Below, piece by piece: positions 62,258-64,000 of a DNA stretch of 64,000 nucleotides. Both the position numbers and the translations under genes were made by a program. The stretch is from the NCBI RefSeq assembly GCF_907164555.1, contig NZ_CAJQZC010000005.1:1-64000 (forward strand), given 5' to 3'. This stretch comes from Paraburkholderia saeva. GTDB taxonomy: Bacteria > Pseudomonadota > Gammaproteobacteria > Burkholderiales > Burkholderiaceae. Below the pieces are notes generated by a model. That model did not search any database. It saw only the letters and a program-made list of their open reading frames with translations, and was not told the origin of the DNA. Position 1 is the stretch's first letter; every line of letters begins with the position of its first letter.

Positions 62258-63681
62258 AGTTCCCGCTGATCACCGGCGCGTATCAAGCGAAGTCGCTCGT
62301 CGCGAATGCGCAGCGCTGTGTGAATTTGTACGCGGAAAAGAACACACAGGATTCGCCGTTCCCATTCACGTTTTATCAGACGCCCGGCCTGACATTGCTC
62401 GCGACAGCCGCGCCGACGACTGGAAGCGGCTGGCGCGGGCTCTACACGGCCTCGAATGGCACGCTGTACGGGGTCTGCGGATCGTCGGTCTACGCGATCT
62501 CATCATCGTGGCAACTGACCAACCTGGGCGACATTGCATCGTCGAGCGGACAGGTGCACATGATCGACAACGGCACTGATCTCGTGATCGTCGATGGATC
62601 GGAAAACGGCTGGACGGTCGCGCTGGCAGACAACACATTCTCCGGCATCACGGATTCTGGTTTCATCGGCTCGCCGACGGTCAATTTCGTTGATGGCTTT
62701 CTGGTCTTCAATTCGGTGAGCATGAACGAGTGGTACATCTCGCTTGTCAATGAGGTGGCGTTCGATCCGACCGATTTCGCATCGAAGACCGGCTTCTCGG
62801 ACAAACTGGTTGGCATCGGCGTGACGAAGCGCTACGTCTACCTGTTCGGCGCGCAGACCACGGAAGTCTGGTTCGATGCTGGCGACACGCCATTTCCGTT
62901 CGAACGCCTGCCGGGCGTTTTCATGCAATACGGATGCGCCGCAGTCAACTCGATCGCGCAGATGGATGGCGATCTCTACTGGCTCGCGCAGTCGCAGCAG
63001 GGTGTTGCGATCGTCTGCCGCTCCCAGCAATTCAATGCATCCCAGATTTCGACCTTCGCACTCGACAACGAGATCGCGACATACACCGATCTTGATCAGG
63101 CAATTGGCTTCACATACCAGATCGAAGGGCACTTTTTCTATGTGCTGACGTTCCCACAGTCAGACAAGACATGGCAGTACGACCTGAGCACTCAGCAATG
63201 GAACGAACTCAACTGGGTCGACGAGAACGGCAACCTGCATCGTCATCGCGCGAACTGCTATGCGTCGGCTTATGGTTCTCCGATCGTCGGCGACTGGGAG
63301 AACGGGAATCTGTACCTGTGGGACGTGAACAATTTCACGGATAACGGCAACCCGATTCCGCGCATCCGCTCGTTCATGCACAGCGTCGATGACAACTCCG
63401 ATCGCATGCGATACCGCGAATTCATCGCGAACATGGAAGTCGGTAATGGAACGGGCAGTTATGCGCCGGTGCCGGTCTATTTACGCTGGAGCGACACGCG
63501 CGGCAAGTCGTGGGGGAATGCGATCAGTGTCAGCCTCGGCATGGAAGGCGAATACCTGACGTCACTGCAATTCCAGCGCCTGGGCATGGCGCGCGATCGC
63601 GTCTTCGAACTGTCATGGTCCGCGCCTACGAAGACCGCGCTGCTCGGCGCGTGGGTGCAGGCGGAATCGAACAATCAGTGA
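62254..63681 (+). CDS. P22 gp10-like packaged-DNA stabilisation protein
   Basis: This 475-residue beta-rich protein has repeated propeller-like segments (GDLYWLAQSQQGVAIVCRSQ, NGNLYLWDVNNFTDNGN). Position after the gp4-like gene and the start (MKFPLITGAYQAKSLVANAQRCVNLY) match the P22 gp10 / tail stabilisation family. It would form part of the tail assembly that closes the head. Confidence 0.82.
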   Translation: MKFPLITGAYQAKSLVANAQRCVNLYAEKNTQDSPFPFTFYQTPGLTLLATAAPTTGSGWRGLYTASNGTLYGVCGSSVYAISSSWQLTNLGDIASSSGQVHMIDNGTDLVIVDGSENGWTVALADNTFSGITDSGFIGSPTVNFVDGFLVFNSVSMNEWYISLVNEVAFDPTDFASKTGFSDKLVGIGVTKRYVYLFGAQTTEVWFDAGDTPFPFERLPGVFMQYGCAAVNSIAQMDGDLYWLAQSQQGVAIVCRSQQFNASQISTFALDNEIATYTDLDQAIGFTYQIEGHFFYVLTFPQSDKTWQYDLSTQQWNELNWVDENGNLHRHRANCYASAYGSPIVGDWENGNLYLWDVNNFTDNGNPIPRIRSFMHSVDDNSDRMRYREFIANMEVGNGTGSYAPVPVYLRWSDTRGKSWGNAISVSLGMEGEYLTSLQFQRLGMARDRVFELSWSAPTKTALLGAWVQAESNNQ

Positions 63682-63683
63682 CC

Positions 63684-64000
63684 ATGGCGAACCTTCAAAC
63701 CAACGTCCCGCTGATCAACACCGCTTTCGTCGACAAGAACGGAAACGTGACTGAGGCATGGTTCCTTTTTCTGATTCAGCTCTGGCGGCGTACGGGCGGT
63801 TCAGGTGGTGATACGGGTGGCATCACGCTCGATGATGTGCTGTCGCTGGAAAGTACGTTCGGCGTGTCGGTTTCGGATACGGGCAGTCCGTTGACCGCTG
63901 AAGTGACGTTCACAAGACCTCAAGCGGAATCGAATCTGGCGGAAATGATCTTCGCGCCGGTGAATGGGTCATCGGCGGCCGGCGGTGGAATTGTCGATCA
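63684..64000 (+). CDS. Phage virion protein, cut by the window end
   Basis: A partial frame begins MANLQTNVPLINTAFVDKNGNVTEAWFLF, common as the N-terminus of small virion or fibre-linked proteins in podovirus-like phages. At least 105 residues are visible and no stop is reached before the edge. It could be a neck or tail protein. Confidence 0.6.
   Translation, partial: MANLQTNVPLINTAFVDKNGNVTEAWFLFLIQLWRRTGGSGGDTGGITLDDVLSLESTFGVSVSDTGSPLTAEVTFTRPQAESNLAEMIFAPVNGSSAAGGGIVD

Overview
The window looks like a chromosomal segment of a high-GC beta-proteobacterium of the Burkholderiaceae, most like Paraburkholderia/Caballeronia. The evidence is gene content and protein style (ImuA-ImuB-DnaE2, FtrABCD, a DUF3563 micro-protein, the VC_2705-type acetate symporter pair) and strong G/C third-position bias. 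About 38 kb of host chromosome is followed by the left 26 kb of a prophage that runs off the right end.

Host part (1-38,003). It opens with a LexA-boxed SOS mutagenesis operon (imuA-imuB-dnaE2). Next come an RmlD-like reductase, a divergent copper pair (copZ-like/cueR) sharing a CueR-type dyad, small and exported proteins, rlmJ, an aldo/keto reductase, a 3-hydroxybutyrate dehydrogenase with a patatin-like hydrolase, tyrB and uvrB. An iron block follows: Fur-boxed ftrABCD, hemP, exbD-exbB-tonB, bfd and bfr, interspersed with OsmC, pirin/LysR and murI. Class I fumarase, a YqhA-type membrane protein, an EamA transporter, acs and an acetate-symporter-like pair (DUF4212 plus SSS) complete it. Host genes are mostly intact and ordinary.

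Prophage part (about 38,095-64,000+). A tRNA-Ser(GGA) gene forms the left attachment side, with a tyrosine integrase reading toward it and an excisionase-like gene overlapping the integrase start. Leftward early genes include NinB, a Sak4-like RecA-fold ATPase and many small unknown proteins. They run up to a lambda-like immunity region: a short CI-type repressor flanked by two operator clusters sharing the palindrome TTAGG-N4-CCTAA. Rightward genes encode a Cro-like protein, a CII-like regulator, replication proteins, a RuvC-like resolvase and small zinc-ribbon proteins. The P22-type (podovirus) packaging and virion module follows: terminase subunits, portal, scaffold, coat, gp4-like adaptor and gp10-like stabilisation protein.

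The most notable feature is a complete ISL3-family element (40,522-42,702) with imperfect inverted repeats, an 8-bp target duplication (ATAGCTTT) and a cargo gene resembling a 2-oxoglutarate/Fe(II) oxygenase. It sits just after codon 4 of a 90-codon phage gene and supplies a new in-frame start, so a chimeric protein may still be made. Other curiosities are a signal-peptide protein inside the capsid/tail operon, an Ala/Trp tetrapeptide repeat gene, chained inverted repeats before the DUF3563 gene, an EF-hand-like loop in the symporter, and several very small peptides.
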